The notes: a model not told the origin generated them from the sequence alone. A DNA stretch of 64,000 nt from Candidatus Epulonipiscium sp. (GCA_012521395.1 JAAYML010000127.1:1-64000), one strand, 5' to 3'. Counted from the first letter of the stretch, positions 26,317-36,280 are shown. A program made the numbers and translations.

Positions 26317-26662
26317 ATTCGATGATTTCTTTTACTTTTGCAGCCTTACCCACTCTTTGACGGAGATAATTTAATTTAGCCCTTCTTACTTTACCTTTTC
26401 TTACCACTTCTATTCTATCAATACTTGGTGAATGAAGGGGCCATGTTCTTTCTACCCCAACACCATAAGAAAGTCTTCTAACAGTAAAAGTCTCTCTGAT
26501 ACCTCCATGCTGCTTTTTGATTACAATACCTTCAAACATTTGAAGTCTTTCACGGTTTCCTTCTTTTACTTTAGAATATACACGGATAGTATCTCCAACT
26601 TCAAAAGGTGTAATATCAGTTTTTAACTGTTCCTTTTCTATTTCTTTTATGATTTCGTTCAT
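26315..26662 (-). CDS. rplS: 50S ribosomal protein L19
   Basis: The 115-residue protein is full length, with [20 protein letters not shown] and a basic C-terminus typical of bL19. It sits at the interface of the two ribosomal subunits. The start is ATG 26662 after GGAGGG; the codons further upstream are the ribosome-binding region itself. It follows trmD, the classical order, but has its own promoter and a leader of about 70 bases that may be an L19 autoregulatory element. Confidence 0.97.
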   Translation of the reverse strand: MNEIIKEIEKEQLKTDITPFEVGDTIRVYSKVKEGNRERLQMFEGIVIKKQHGGIRETFTVRRLSYGVGVERTWPLHSPSIDRIEVVRKGKVRRAKLNYLRQRVGKAAKVKEIIE

Positions 26663-26665
26663 GAA

Positions 26666-26730
26666 GTACCCTCCTTCCATCTTAGACGTTCATACTTAGT
26701 ATTTTAAGCAGAGGACCGTCCGTACTCACA
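26666..26730 (-). promoter_or_regulatory. Candidate L19 (rplS) leader RNA
   Basis: Between the rplS promoter and its ribosome-binding site the minus-strand RNA contains GAGUACGGACGGUCCUCUGC. It can form small helices such as AUAC-UAA-GUAU, and GACG near its 5' side with CGUC near its 3' side. Firmicutes carry a known L19 leader motif at this place. I recognise position and partial structure only, not a full match. Confidence 0.4.
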
Positions 26731-26737
26731 TTATGAA

Positions 26738-26766
26738 AGTATAGCATATTATATCTTTATTTGCAA
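26738..26766 (-). promoter_or_regulatory. SigA-type promoter of rplS
   Basis: On the minus strand TTGCAA (26761-26766) and TATACT (26738-26743) are exactly 17 bases apart in the gap between trmD and rplS. Confidence 0.65.
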
Positions 26767-26800
26767 TATTAATTTAATTACAACAAAACATTTAAAAAAT

Positions 26801-27532
26801 TTACATTTTTCTTAAACTATCCAGATAGGCTTTATCTTCCTCTGTTAGCTCTGCTTTCTCAAGTAAATCAGGTCTTTTCTCGAAAGTCAGTTTTAGCGAT
26901 TGTTCTCTTCTCCATTTTTCTATTTTTGCATGATGCCCCGAAAGCAAAACTTCAGGGACTTTCCTGTTTCTAAAAACTAAAGGTCTCGTATATTGTGGAT
27001 ATTCCAGCAAATGATTACTAAAGGATTCATCCTGATACGATTCTTCTTTGCCAAGCACTCCGGGAATTAGCCTGGAAACCGCATCTATAACGACCATAGC
27101 TGCTAATTCCCCTCCTGTTAATATATAGTCGCCAATAGATATTTCATCCGTCACAATTTCATCAATCACTCTTTGGTCGATTCCCTCATAATGTCCGCAA
27201 ATAATCATTAAATCTTTTTCCTTAGCTAAATCTTTTGCAACAGCCTGGGAAAAAATTTTTCCTTGAGGCGTCATATAGATAACCCGGGGTTTTATATTCT
27301 TTTTTAAAATAATGCTTTGATAGGCATCATAAACGGGTTGGGGCTGGAGTACCATACCTGGCCCTCCACCATATGGATAATCATCCACTTGATTATGTTT
27401 ATTATTGGCAAAATCGCGGATATTAATGCAATTTATTTTAATAATTCCTGCTTCCTGAGCTCTGCCAGTAATACTATGAGACATGGCAGACTCAATCATA
27501 TCAGGGAAGAGGGTTAAAATATAAAAATTCAT
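26801..27532 (-). CDS. trmD: tRNA (guanine-N1)-methyltransferase
   Basis: The 243-residue protein begins [12 protein letters not shown] and has the SPOUT trefoil-knot motifs [17 protein letters not shown] and [11 protein letters not shown]. TrmD methylates G37 of tRNAs to keep the reading frame. Its ATG overlaps the rimM stop by four bases (ATGA), so the two are coupled, as in the common rpsP-rimM-trmD-rplS order. Confidence 0.97.
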   Translation of the reverse strand: MNFYILTLFPDMIESAMSHSITGRAQEAGIIKINCINIRDFANNKHNQVDDYPYGGGPGMVLQPQPVYDAYQSIILKKNIKPRVIYMTPQGKIFSQAVAKDLAKEKDLMIICGHYEGIDQRVIDEIVTDEISIGDYILTGGELAAMVVIDAVSRLIPGVLGKEESYQDESFSNHLLEYPQYTRPLVFRNRKVPEVLLSGHHAKIEKWRREQSLKLTFEKRPDLLEKAELTEEDKAYLDSLRKM

Positions 27533-28044
27533 AGTTCCCTCAATCCTTCCAATAAATTGACCGTCATCCGCCGATTATTTAAATCCACCTCTAAAATACA
27601 TTGTTTTATAGCAGGAATAAGCAATTCTTTCTTCGAATCTTCCTTTTTCACGACATAAACATCATTGGCAGCTGTAAAAAGAATATCCACAATTTTACCT
27701 AAATATTCCTCATCGTTCGTATAGACTTCCAAATCATATAAATCTCCAATATAATATTCGCCTTCACCTAAGGGTAAGGCCAGCTCTCTTGGTATTTTAA
27801 CAATAGAGTTCTTTAGTTTTTCAGCCTCATTAATCGAAGATATTCCTTTTAACTTTAAAATAACAAACTGCTTATGATACCATACTTTTTCTATTTCATA
27901 TTCCTTTGTTCCTTCTTTGCTTTCGACCCATACAGTATCCAGCAATTCAAAGCGTTTAGGGTCATCCGTTGTAGGAATAATTCTTAAATCTCCCCGGATT
28001 CCCTGGGTGTTTACAATCTTACCAATTTCCATGTAATTGGACAA
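27529..28044 (-). CDS. rimM: 16S rRNA processing protein RimM
   Basis: The 171-residue protein has the N-terminal RimM beta-barrel ([16 protein letters not shown]) and the C-terminal PRC barrel ([27 protein letters not shown]). It assists 30S head assembly. The start is TTG 28044, seven bases after GGAGG; the first ATG lies 12 bases further in. A terminator-like hairpin separates it from khpA upstream. Confidence 0.95.
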   Translation of the reverse strand: MSNYMEIGKIVNTQGIRGDLRIIPTTDDPKRFELLDTVWVESKEGTKEYEIEKVWYHKQFVILKLKGISSINEAEKLKNSIVKIPRELALPLGEGEYYIGDLYDLEVYTNDEEYLGKIVDILFTAANDVYVVKKEDSKKELLIPAIKQCILEVDLNNRRMTVNLLEGLREL

Positions 28045-28099
28045 TAGAAATCCTCCTTAAGCTTTTTTTCATCTATTGGCTGGTATTCTATAAAAGTCT

Positions 28100-28129
28100 G
28101 CAAAAAAGGCTAGGAAAATTCCTAACCTT
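28100..28129 (-). terminator. Terminator or attenuator between khpA and rimM
   Basis: The minus strand forms AAGGTTAGGAA / TTCCTAGCCTT (complements of 28119-28129 and 28106-28116, one G-U pair, two-base loop) followed by six T. It starts five bases after khpA. Confidence 0.75.
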
Positions 28130-28133
28130 TGAC

Positions 28134-28364
28134 TTATTGTAAAATTTCAACAACAACATGCTTGTTTTCGCGAATTGCAGCAGCCTTAACAACTGTTCTG
28201 ATAGCCTTTGCAATTCGTCCTTGTTTACCAATTACTTTTCCCATATCTTCGGGAGCAACTTTCAGTTCTAAAATAACGGAGCGTTCTCCTTCTAACTCAT
28301 TGACTTGTACTGCATCAGGATTATCCACTAAAGCTTTTGCAATGACTTCAACAAGTTCTCTCAT
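28134..28364 (-). CDS. khpA: KH-domain RNA-binding protein KhpA
   Basis: The 76-residue single KH domain has the GxxG loop as [18 protein letters not shown] at about 46-63. KhpA pairs with KhpB/Jag in other Firmicutes and affects mRNA stability and cell elongation (family knowledge). It lies between rpsP and rimM, its standard place. The ATG follows GGAGG. Confidence 0.95.
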   Translation of the reverse strand: MRELVEVIAKALVDNPDAVQVNELEGERSVILELKVAPEDMGKVIGKQGRIAKAIRTVVKAAAIRENKHVVVEILQ

Positions 28365-28384
28365 AACTTAAACCTCCATTCTTA

Positions 28385-28630
28385 CTATTTCAATACGTTA
28401 GCTTTTTTTAGCAATCCTCTAACTGTATCTGAAGGTTGTGCGCCATTTTTAAGCCATTTTTGAACAGCTTCTTCATCCACTTTAATCACTGCAGGATCTT
28501 TTGTTGGATCATAATATCCAATTTCTTCAATAAATCTTCCATCTCTTGGAGCTCTGGAATCCGCTACAACAATTCTATAGAAAGGCGCTTTTTTTGCACC
28601 CATTCTTTTTAATCGAATTCTAACAGCCAT
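28385..28630 (-). CDS. rpsP: 30S ribosomal protein S16
   Basis: The 81-residue protein starts [21 protein letters not shown], the bS16 signature, with [18 protein letters not shown] following. The start is ATG 28630 after GGGGAGG; an in-frame GTG three codons upstream overlaps the ribosome-binding site. It lies between ffh and khpA. Confidence 0.97.
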   Translation of the reverse strand: MAVRIRLKRMGAKKAPFYRIVVADSRAPRDGRFIEEIGYYDPTKDPAVIKVDEEAVQKWLKNGAQPSDTVRGLLKKANVLK

Positions 28631-28668
28631 GTTTTTCACCTCCCCTTAATCAGTATCAAATGAATATA

Positions 28669-30003
28669 TTACATAAAAGGAAGTTTAAATTTTCCTTTTT
28701 TGCCCTTGGTCATACCCGATAATTGTTTCATCATCTTTTTCATTTGTTCAAATTGTTTGATTAAGCGATTAACTTCTTGTATATCCCTTCCGCTACCAGC
28801 GGCAATCCTTCTTTTTCTTGAAGGGTTTATGATTTCAGGATTTCTTCTTTCTTCCAGAGTCATGGATTGAATAATCGCCTCGATATGGGCAATTTCTTTA
28901 TCGCTAATTTCTACATTACCAAGCTTTTGCATATTCATGCCTGGTATCATTCCTATAAGTTGATTAAGAGGCCCCATTTTCTTAACTTGTTGCATTTGTT
29001 CTAAAAAATCTTCAAAATTAAATTCCATTTTTCTGATTTTCTTTTCTAATTCCTGGGCCTTCTTTTGGTCAAAGTTTTCCTGGGCTTTTTCAATTAAAGA
29101 TAATACATCGCCCATACCTAAAATACGTGAAGCCATCCTGTCAGGATGAAAAGGCTGTAAATCCTCTAATTTTTCACCCATACCAACATATTTTATAGGT
29201 TTCTGGGTCACAGCACGGACGGATAGTGCAGCACCGCCTCTTGTATCACCATCAAGCTTTGTCAAAATTACTCCATCAATGCCCAATTTTTCATTAAAAC
29301 TTTCAGCGACATTCACAGCATCCTGACCAGTCATAGCATCGACAACCAAAAGAATTTCCTGAGGCTTTGTCACTTCTTTTATCTCATACAATTCATTCAT
29401 AAGTTCTTCATCAATATGAAGACGGCCTGCTGTATCAATGATAACCAGATCATGATTATTATTTTTTGCATAGGAAACTGCTGCTTTAGCGATATCGACA
29501 GGATTGGTTGCGTCTCCCATGGAAAATACAGGAACACCAACTTTTGAACCAACCACTTGTAACTGTTTAATTGCTGCAGGGCGATAGACATCACAGGCAA
29601 CCAATAAAGGCTTTTTGCCCATTTTTTTAATTTGGGCTGCCAGTTTCCCGGAAGTTGTCGTCTTACCTGAACCCTGAAGCCCTACCATCAGATAAATCGT
29701 CGGTGGTGTATTGGAAAAAGTTAACTTGCTTTGGGTACTTCCCATTAGCTCCGTCAATTCTTCATTAACGATTTTTATCACCTGTTGTCCTGGAGTAAGA
29801 CTTTCAAGAACATCATGCCCAACAGCTCTTTCTTTAATTTTATTAATAAAAGATTTAACCACTTTAAAATTGACATCTGCTTCTAATAAAGCAAGTTTAA
29901 CTTCTCTTAAGGCTTCATTGACATCTTTTTCTGTAAGCCTTCCTTTACCTTTTAATTTTTTAAATACTTCCTGAAGCTTGTCAGACAAACTTTCAAAAGC
30001 CAT
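28669..30003 (-). CDS. ffh: Signal recognition particle GTPase Ffh
   Basis: The 444-residue protein has an N-domain, a G-domain (GLQGSGKTTTSGKLA near 107, DTAGRLHID, TKLDGDTRGG) and a methionine-rich M-domain from about 300 that binds SRP RNA and signal sequences. The start is ATG 30003 after GGAGG. It follows ylxM with 16 bases between, the conserved ylxM-ffh pair. SRP RNA itself (ffs) is not in the window. Confidence 0.97.
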   Translation of the reverse strand: MAFESLSDKLQEVFKKLKGKGRLTEKDVNEALREVKLALLEADVNFKVVKSFINKIKERAVGHDVLESLTPGQQVIKIVNEELTELMGSTQSKLTFSNTPPTIYLMVGLQGSGKTTTSGKLAAQIKKMGKKPLLVACDVYRPAAIKQLQVVGSKVGVPVFSMGDATNPVDIAKAAVSYAKNNNHDLVIIDTAGRLHIDEELMNELYEIKEVTKPQEILLVVDAMTGQDAVNVAESFNEKLGIDGVILTKLDGDTRGGAALSVRAVTQKPIKYVGMGEKLEDLQPFHPDRMASRILGMGDVLSLIEKAQENFDQKKAQELEKKIRKMEFNFEDFLEQMQQVKKMGPLNQLIGMIPGMNMQKLGNVEISDKEIAHIEAIIQSMTLEERRNPEIINPSRKRRIAAGSGRDIQEVNRLIKQFEQMKKMMKQLSGMTKGKKGKFKLPFM

Positions 30004-30019
30004 AGGGCAAGCCTCCAAT

Positions 30020-30376
30020 TCATTCAATAATTAATTGATTAGCAATTCGCTTTAATTCAGCAAAACATATATGAACTTTATTTAAATCATCCAGGTGTTT
30101 TTCAGCTTCATTTATCGTATTGACAATTTCTTTAATATAAGTCTTATTTTTCTCAAAACGCTCAACCAGTTTTAATTTATTTTCATAATCATAAAGAATA
30201 TTTTCAGTGCGTTTTAAGGTATCATAAACTCCCTGCCTGCTTATTTTAAGGTAATCTGCAATTTCAGCAAGTGAAAAATCATTTTGATAGTATAACTCAA
30301 ATATATTTTTTTGCTTGTCTGTGAGTAATTCTCCATAAAAATCATAAAGCAGGGTAATTTGCAAAAGTTTTTCCAT
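30020..30376 (-). CDS. ylxM: YlxM-type helix-turn-helix protein (UPF0122)
   Basis: The 118-residue protein has a sigma-region-4-like helix-turn-helix at about 20-65 (LTDKQKNIFELYYQNDFSLAEIADYLKISRQGVYD) followed by a coiled coil. YlxM modulates SRP assembly in streptococci (family knowledge). It is the first gene of the ylxM-ffh-rpsP-khpA run behind a strong promoter. The ATG follows GTGG. Confidence 0.93.
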   Translation of the reverse strand: MEKLLQITLLYDFYGELLTDKQKNIFELYYQNDFSLAEIADYLKISRQGVYDTLKRTENILYDYENKLKLVERFEKNKTYIKEIVNTINEAEKHLDDLNKVHICFAELKRIANQLIIE

Positions 30377-30399
30377 GTTACCACCACGTTTTTGGAAAG

Positions 30400-30421
30400 T
30401 GTAAAGCTTATATACTTTACA
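30400..30421 (-). repeat. Inverted repeat in the ylxM 5' leader
   Basis: TGTAAAG (30400-30406) and CTTTACA (30415-30421) are perfect 7-base arms separated by eight bases. They lie between the promoter and the ylxM ribosome-binding site. It could be an operator or an RNA hairpin. Confidence 0.6.
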
Positions 30422-30426
30422 GATGT

Positions 30427-30455
30427 ATTTTATAGTAAAGGCTGTTGTTTGTCAA
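30427..30455 (-). promoter_or_regulatory. SigA-type promoter of ylxM-ffh
   Basis: On the minus strand a perfect TTGACA (30450-30455) is followed after exactly 17 bases by TAAAAT (30427-30432). The -35 box lies nine bases from the ftsY stop. Confidence 0.78.
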
Positions 30456-30463
30456 GAAATATT

Positions 30464-31591
30464 TTATTCTTCATCCGTAAATAAAGCTTCTGCAAATTCT
30501 TTTGGATTGAAAGGACGTAAATCTTCTATGCCTTCTCCTACACCAATATATTTTATAGGAATATCCATTTCGGAATTAATGGCAATAATAATGCCGCCTT
30601 TAGCTGTTCCATCCAGTTTCGTCAGTATAATACCTGAAATATCCGTCACTTCTTTAAATAATTTTACTTGCTGAAGGGCATTTTGACCCGTGGTTGCATC
30701 TAAAACCAATAAAACTTCCTTTCTTGCTTCAGGATATTCCTTGTTAATAATCTTAAATATTTTTCTAAGTTCTTCCATGAGATTCTTTTTATTATGAAGT
30801 CTTCCAGCCGTATCACAAATTAAGACATCAATTTTTCTTGCCTTTGCCGCTTGTATTGCATCAAAAACAACTGCACCTGGGTCGGAATTTTCCTGATGAC
30901 GGATCACATCGACTCCTGTCCTGTTTCCCCATATTTCCAACTGCTCAATGGCTGCCGCTCTAAAGGTATCAGCAGCTGCCAAAAGAACCTTTTTATTTTC
31001 TTTTTTAATCAGATGGGCCAGTTTGCCAATCGTTGTTGTTTTACCTACGCCATTAACACCAATGACTAAAATCACTGCAGGCCCTTCCTGAATATTTAAG
31101 TCCCGGTTCCCTTTACTAAGTATTTCAGTGATTTCTTCAATTAACAATTGTTTAAGGGCCGCAGGCTCGTTTATTTTTCTTTCTTTGACCTTCTCTCTTA
31201 GCCCATTCATTATTTTTATACTGGCATTGACACCTATATCTGCCATAATAAGCGTCTCTTCTAATTCTTCATACAATTCTTCATCAATTTTGTTAAAAGA
31301 CTTTAAAACATTATCAATACCATCCATGATATTGTTTCTTGTCTTAGCCAGTCCTTTAACCAGCTTCGAAAAGAAAGCTTTTTTCTCTTTAACGCTTTCT
31401 TCCTGCCCTTCTTCTTCTGGCGGATTTTCTTCTTCCTCTACGCTTTCTTTTATTTCATAACTTTCTTCGCTAAATCCTATATCTTCCTCAGTTTTGTCAT
31501 GAACGAATTCCTCCAACTGGGATTCTTCTGGTATGGATTCTTCCTGTCCTTTGTTTTTATCTCTGTTTAGCCATTTGTCAAATAAGCTCAT
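30464..31591 (-). CDS. ftsY: Signal recognition particle receptor FtsY
   Basis: The 375-residue protein has a very acidic, Glu-rich N-terminal region (about 10-70) ahead of the N and G domains (GVNGVGKTTTIGKLA, DTAGRLHN, TKLDGTAKGG). It receives SRP-ribosome complexes at the membrane. The acidic stretch is the A-domain, which in Gram-positive cells helps membrane contact. It follows smc by 12 bases. The ATG follows AAAGGAG. Confidence 0.96.
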   Translation of the reverse strand: MSLFDKWLNRDKNKGQEESIPEESQLEEFVHDKTEEDIGFSEESYEIKESVEEEENPPEEEGQEESVKEKKAFFSKLVKGLAKTRNNIMDGIDNVLKSFNKIDEELYEELEETLIMADIGVNASIKIMNGLREKVKERKINEPAALKQLLIEEITEILSKGNRDLNIQEGPAVILVIGVNGVGKTTTIGKLAHLIKKENKKVLLAAADTFRAAAIEQLEIWGNRTGVDVIRHQENSDPGAVVFDAIQAAKARKIDVLICDTAGRLHNKKNLMEELRKIFKIINKEYPEARKEVLLVLDATTGQNALQQVKLFKEVTDISGIILTKLDGTAKGGIIIAINSEMDIPIKYIGVGEGIEDLRPFNPKEFAEALFTDEE

Positions 31592-31603
31592 TATTCCACT
31601 CCT

Positions 31604-34600
31604 TTAACTTGCTTCTTCATTTTCCTCTATGTCTGAAAGTTTAACAGACAGTAATTTTGAAATACCTTGTTCTTCCATTGTAACCCCATATAAGGTATCC
31701 GCAACCTCCATGGTTCCTTTCCTGTGAGTAATAATAATAAATTGCGTGCTATCTCTAAATTTCTTTAAATAGCTGGCAAAGCGCATGACATTTGCATCAT
31801 CCAGAGAAGCTTCTATTTCATCTAAAACACAAAATGGCGAAGGCTTCATCTTTAATATAGAAAATAAAAGTGCAATGGCCGTTAAAGCTTTTTCTCCTCC
31901 GGATAAAAGCATCATGTTCTGCAACTTCTTTCCAGGTGGTTGTGCAATAATTTCTATTCCGGATTCTAATATATTTTCTTCATCCGTCAGCTTCAAATAA
32001 GCCTTACCACCAGCAAAGAGTTCGGTAAATACCTGATTAAAGTTAGCAGAAATTGTAGCAAAATTTTGAATAAATTGTTTTTCCATCGAAGCCGTCAGCT
32101 CTTTTATAATGCCAAACAATTTCTTCTCAGCCATTAAAATATCTTCTCTTTGGGCTGTTAAGAAATCATAACGTTCTTTAACCTTTTCATATTCTTCAAT
32201 CGCATTTATATTCACATTACCTAAATCTTTCATTTCATTTTTATGCTTTGCTAAAAGTTTTTTCATATCTGAAATTGATAATTCTGTACTTTTATATTTT
32301 AAAGCAGAATGGTAAGTTTCCTCATATTCTTCCCAAATCTTATTGTATAAAACTTCTTGTTCTAATTTTAATTTAGTCTTCTTATTCTCCAGGCGATTCA
32401 TTTCTGTTTGAAGTAATTCAATGGTTTTGGAACTTTCTTCAATTTTTTCTTCTAAAGCTTTATATACAGCCAGTTTTTCTTTTTTAACTTCCTGAAATCT
32501 TTCTTGCTGCCCGGTCTTTTCAATTAAAGTTTGTCTTAACTTTTCAATTTCCCGGACATTTTCATTGACTTCGTTTTCCTTTAATGCTTTGTCTTTTAAA
32601 ATACCTTGAATTTCTTCTTCTCTTTGTTTTTTCTCAGCTTTCTGCTTTTCAATTTCACTATCCAGCCGCTTTTTGTTTTCCAATATGTAATCCCGTTTTT
32701 GCTCTAAGGAAGAAATTTCTATTTTTAATTTTGTGATCTTGTCTGTTAAGATATCTTTGGCTTCTTTTTCCTTCTCCAGCTTAGATTGATTCATTTCAAT
32801 CTTAGACTGAATGGCTTTTATTTCATTTTCAATACGGCTCATTTCTTCCCGTTTTTCAAATAAACTATTCGTATTTTCTTTATGCTGGATATTAATCTGT
32901 TCTTCTTCTAAATTTAACTGACTTTCCTTATCCTTTAATTGATTGAGCATTTCTTCGCATTTATCTATCTCATGCTGATTGGATAGTATATTAATATCCA
33001 GTTCCTGGATTTTGCTTTTTAAATCTTCTATTTTAGCCAGGTTTTGATTTTTCTTATCTTCATAGGCTCTGATTCTTTCTTCCCTGTTTTTAATTTCTTC
33101 TGTCAATTTTATAAGCTTTTCTTTTAACTCTTGTAATTCTCTTGACCTTAAAAAGATATTCATGCTTTTTTGCTGGATACTTCCTCCGGTCATGGCTCCA
33201 CCAGGATTAAGCACTTCCCCATCTATCGTTACAATTTTATATTTGTGCTGATATTTTTTGGCAATCCAAATGGCATGATTCAGATTGTCCACGATAATGA
33301 CCCTGCCTAAAAGATATGAAATAACATCTTTATACAATTCATCATAATGAACAATTGAAGAAGCAATGCCTAAAACCCCTTGTTCATTTAAAATTTTCTG
33401 TTCATCGGCCCCCAGGCTCTTACCCCTAATAGCAGAAAGAGGTAAAAAAGTTGCCCTGCCTAAATTGTTTTGTTTCAAATAATCTATGGCATCTTTGGCA
33501 TCTTCTTCTGTTTCGGTAACAATATTTTGCAGACTGTTTCCTAAAGCTAAATCGATTGCCGTTTCATAACCCTTAGGTACCTCGATTAAACCAGCTACAA
33601 CCCCGCAAATCCCCTTTAACTGATTGGGCTTATCTTTTTTTAAGCGCATAAGACTTTTTACACTCTTATTAAAACCTTCATATTCATTTTCCATTAATTC
33701 CAGAACATCTTTTCTGGATTTAATGCTATGCATTTCTTCCTTTAAATCATTCAGAGCAGTGCTTTCTTTTTGAACATCCGCAATGAACTGATTATTAATG
33801 CTAATTAATTCATTAATCTTCTGATTTAATTTTTTCCTTTCTTCTTTTAATGTTTCTTCCAGTTTCTTTATAGCTTTTAAATGTACGCTTTGTTCCCTGT
33901 ATTGTCTGTCCAACAGTTCTTTTTCAGATAAAATTTGCTTTTTTCTTTCTTCTATATATTGAATTTCACTGTCGATTTTTTGAATAAGAGTTTTCAATTC
34001 AGAAGACTCATTCATTTTTTCGATGATATCCGATTTGTAATTTTCAATTTCAGATTCTCCTGTGAGCAAAAAATGGATGAGCCCGTTAAAATGATTTTCT
34101 TCTTCTTGCAATAATTTTTCTTTAGTTTTTAATTCTAAGGAAAGCGCATTGAATTTTGCTGACAACTCTATTTTTTCCTGACTAAGTCCCTCTATTCTTT
34201 TATCCAATTTCTCAGATTCATTGTTAAGCCTTTTAATATCCAAAATGTAATGTTCTATTTGCTGTTCTAATACTTTGTTATTTCCTTCTGTTTTTTCAAT
34301 ATTGGCTCTGATATCTGAAATGCTGTTTTGATTGTCATATATATTATTTTCAATATCTTCTAATTCTCTTTTTAGAGCGGTATAATTTTCTTTATCTTTT
34401 AATTGAATTTCTTTTTGACGGGACAATTCTTCCTGATTGTTTAAAAACATTTCTTCCAGACTGTCTAATTCCTTCTTTTGATTGTCTGCCTCATAAATAA
34501 ATAAATTTAATTCTAATTTTTTCACTTTTTCTTTCAATTCAAGGTAGACTCTTGCTTTTTCAGCTTGAGAAGCTAAAGGACCTAATTGCTTGTCTAATTC

Positions 34601-35188
34601 AGAAATAATATCTTCTACCCGGATAAGATTTTGCTTTTCTTGTTCAAGCTTTTTCTCGGCTTCCAGTTTTCTGTGTTTGTACTTTACTATACCAACGGCT
34701 TCTTCAAATAAAAATCTTCTGTCTTCAGGCTTTGTACTGAGGATTCGGTCAATTTGACCTTGTCCAATAATAGAATACCCTTCTTTTCCTACACCCGTAT
34801 CCATAAAAAGCTGATGGATGTCTTTTAAGCGACAGGAAGATTTATTAATAAAGTACTCATTTTCTCCTGAACGATATACCCTTCTGGTAATTCTTACCTC
34901 ATCAAAAGCAATGGGAATTTTCCCCTCAGAATTATCTAAAACGATGGAAACTTCTGCAAAACCTAAAGGTTTACGGTTTTGAGTCCCTGAAAAAATAACA
35001 TCTTCCATCTTCGCTCCTCTAAGGGTTTTAGGACTTTGTTCCCCCAATACCCAGCGAAGAGCATCTGCAATATTGCTTTTTCCACTTCCATTGGGACCGA
35101 CAACAGCCGTTATTTCTTTACTAAAATCCAACTTTAAGGGATCAGCAAAAGATTTAAAGCCCTGAATTTCCAATCTTTTTAAGTACAT
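31604..35188 (-). CDS. smc: Chromosome segregation ATPase SMC
   Basis: The 1194-residue protein has the full SMC layout: Walker A GPNGSGKSN near 32, coiled coil, hinge at about 510-660 (GICGVVAGLIEVPKGYE), returning coiled coil, then LLSGGEKALTAIALL and CVLDEIEASLDDAN. With ScpA and ScpB it forms condensin; those genes are not here. The start is ATG 35188 after GAGGTG; the 19 extra codons upstream have no family match. Order rnc-smc-ftsY is classical. Confidence 0.97.
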   Translation of the reverse strand: MYLKRLEIQGFKSFADPLKLDFSKEITAVVGPNGSGKSNIADALRWVLGEQSPKTLRGAKMEDVIFSGTQNRKPLGFAEVSIVLDNSEGKIPIAFDEVRITRRVYRSGENEYFINKSSCRLKDIHQLFMDTGVGKEGYSIIGQGQIDRILSTKPEDRRFLFEEAVGIVKYKHRKLEAEKKLEQEKQNLIRVEDIISELDKQLGPLASQAEKARVYLELKEKVKKLELNLFIYEADNQKKELDSLEEMFLNNQEELSRQKEIQLKDKENYTALKRELEDIENNIYDNQNSISDIRANIEKTEGNNKVLEQQIEHYILDIKRLNNESEKLDKRIEGLSQEKIELSAKFNALSLELKTKEKLLQEEENHFNGLIHFLLTGESEIENYKSDIIEKMNESSELKTLIQKIDSEIQYIEERKKQILSEKELLDRQYREQSVHLKAIKKLEETLKEERKKLNQKINELISINNQFIADVQKESTALNDLKEEMHSIKSRKDVLELMENEYEGFNKSVKSLMRLKKDKPNQLKGICGVVAGLIEVPKGYETAIDLALGNSLQNIVTETEEDAKDAIDYLKQNNLGRATFLPLSAIRGKSLGADEQKILNEQGVLGIASSIVHYDELYKDVISYLLGRVIIVDNLNHAIWIAKKYQHKYKIVTIDGEVLNPGGAMTGGSIQQKSMNIFLRSRELQELKEKLIKLTEEIKNREERIRAYEDKKNQNLAKIEDLKSKIQELDINILSNQHEIDKCEEMLNQLKDKESQLNLEEEQINIQHKENTNSLFEKREEMSRIENEIKAIQSKIEMNQSKLEKEKEAKDILTDKITKLKIEISSLEQKRDYILENKKRLDSEIEKQKAEKKQREEEIQGILKDKALKENEVNENVREIEKLRQTLIEKTGQQERFQEVKKEKLAVYKALEEKIEESSKTIELLQTEMNRLENKKTKLKLEQEVLYNKIWEEYEETYHSALKYKSTELSISDMKKLLAKHKNEMKDLGNVNINAIEEYEKVKERYDFLTAQREDILMAEKKLFGIIKELTASMEKQFIQNFATISANFNQVFTELFAGGKAYLKLTDEENILESGIEIIAQPPGKKLQNMMLLSGGEKALTAIALLFSILKMKPSPFCVLDEIEASLDDANVMRFASYLKKFRDSTQFIIITHRKGTMEVADTLYGVTMEEQGISKLLSVKLSDIEENEEAS

Positions 35189-35216
35189 ATATTCACCTCT
35201 TATCCGAGTACAAAAA

Positions 35217-35924
35217 TCACTTTTCTTTTTTGTCCTGATAAGCATTTAATGCGTTATAGGCTGCATTTTGTTCTGCTTCTTTTTTACTTTTTCCTTTTCC
35301 CTTTCCAAGGGTAACATTCGAATGCTTTACCTCTACAAAAAATTCTTTGTCATGGTCTGGACCTGATTCCGATATAATACTGTATTCTATAGGTTCATGG
35401 CTTGATTTTTGTATTTCTTCCTGCAGCATCGTCTTATAATCTCTGAAAGCTTGATTATTCTTTATTGAAGGAATTAGAATTCTTTTAATAAAATCAACAG
35501 CACTTTCCATTTTACCATCAATATAAACCGCACCCAAAATTGCTTCAAAAGCATCTGCAAGGATAGAAGGCCTTTCTCTTCCACCAGTTAATTCTTCACC
35601 CTTGCCCAGAAAAAGATACTTGCCAAAATTATATTTGTTTGCAACCGTTGATAAAGATAATTCGCAGACAATACTGGCTCTTAATTTTGTAAGCTCACCT
35701 TCTGGCAAATCAGGATATAAATTAAAAAGATACTCACTAATAATTAAATCTAATATGGCATCTCCAAGAAATTCCAATCGTTCATTATTAGTAAGATTTT
35801 TCTTTTTATTTTCATTAGAATAGGAACTATGGGTTAAAGCCTCCATAATCCATTTTTTATTTTTAAATTTATAACCAATAATATTCTCAAATTCCGCTAT
35901 GAGCTCTAAATTATCTTTTTCCAT
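35217..35924 (-). CDS. rnc: Ribonuclease III
   Basis: The 235-residue protein has the catalytic box NERLEFLGDAILD (about 46-58), the second acidic site DAFEAILGAVYID and a C-terminal double-stranded RNA-binding domain (KTMLQEEIQK...KGKSKKEAEQNAAYNAL). It processes rRNA precursors and double-stranded RNA. The ATG follows AAGGTG. It lies between acpP and smc. Confidence 0.97.
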   Translation of the reverse strand: MEKDNLELIAEFENIIGYKFKNKKWIMEALTHSSYSNENKKKNLTNNERLEFLGDAILDLIISEYLFNLYPDLPEGELTKLRASIVCELSLSTVANKYNFGKYLFLGKGEELTGGRERPSILADAFEAILGAVYIDGKMESAVDFIKRILIPSIKNNQAFRDYKTMLQEEIQKSSHEPIEYSIISESGPDHDKEFFVEVKHSNVTLGKGKGKSKKEAEQNAAYNALNAYQDKKEK

Positions 35925-36011
35925 TCATTTCACCTTCAAAAAGGATTAGCAATCTTTATCTCTCCTTAATCTTGCCAATTATTTTAATCGTAAGAACTTC
36001 CTTATTACAAA

Positions 36012-36036
36012 ACAAAAGTCCTTTTTAAGGACTTTT
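36012..36036 (-). terminator. Terminator of acpP
   Basis: A perfect 10-bp stem AAAAGTCCTT/AAGGACTTTT (36014-36023 with 36027-36036) has a three-base loop. It overlaps the acpP stop codon and is followed on the minus strand by G and TTTT. Confidence 0.75.
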
Positions 36037-36271
36037 ATTCTGCGGATATCATATTTTGAATATATTCAACAGCATCTTTGACAGTAGAAATCTTTTCTGC
36101 GTCTTCATTTGAAATTTCTATGTCAAATTCTTCTTCTAATGCCATTATAATTTGAAATATATCCAATGAATCGGCACCCATGTCATCTTGAAATGAAGTG
36201 TCTTCAGTAATTTCTGATTCAGATATGTTTAACTGTTCAGCAATAATTTGCCTAACCTTCTCAAATACCAC
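36035..36271 (-). CDS. acpP: Acyl carrier protein
   Basis: The 78-residue acidic protein has the phosphopantetheine site [11 protein letters not shown] with Ser35. It carries acyl chains in fatty-acid synthesis and supplies PlsX. The start is GTG 36271, giving the usual MVFEKV opening, behind a GGGGTGATAGG stretch. It has its own promoter and terminator, so it can be made in excess over plsX and rnc. Confidence 0.96.
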   Translation of the reverse strand: MVFEKVRQIIAEQLNISESEITEDTSFQDDMGADSLDIFQIIMALEEEFDIEISNEDAEKISTVKDAVEYIQNMISAE

Positions 36272-36280
36272 CCTATCACC

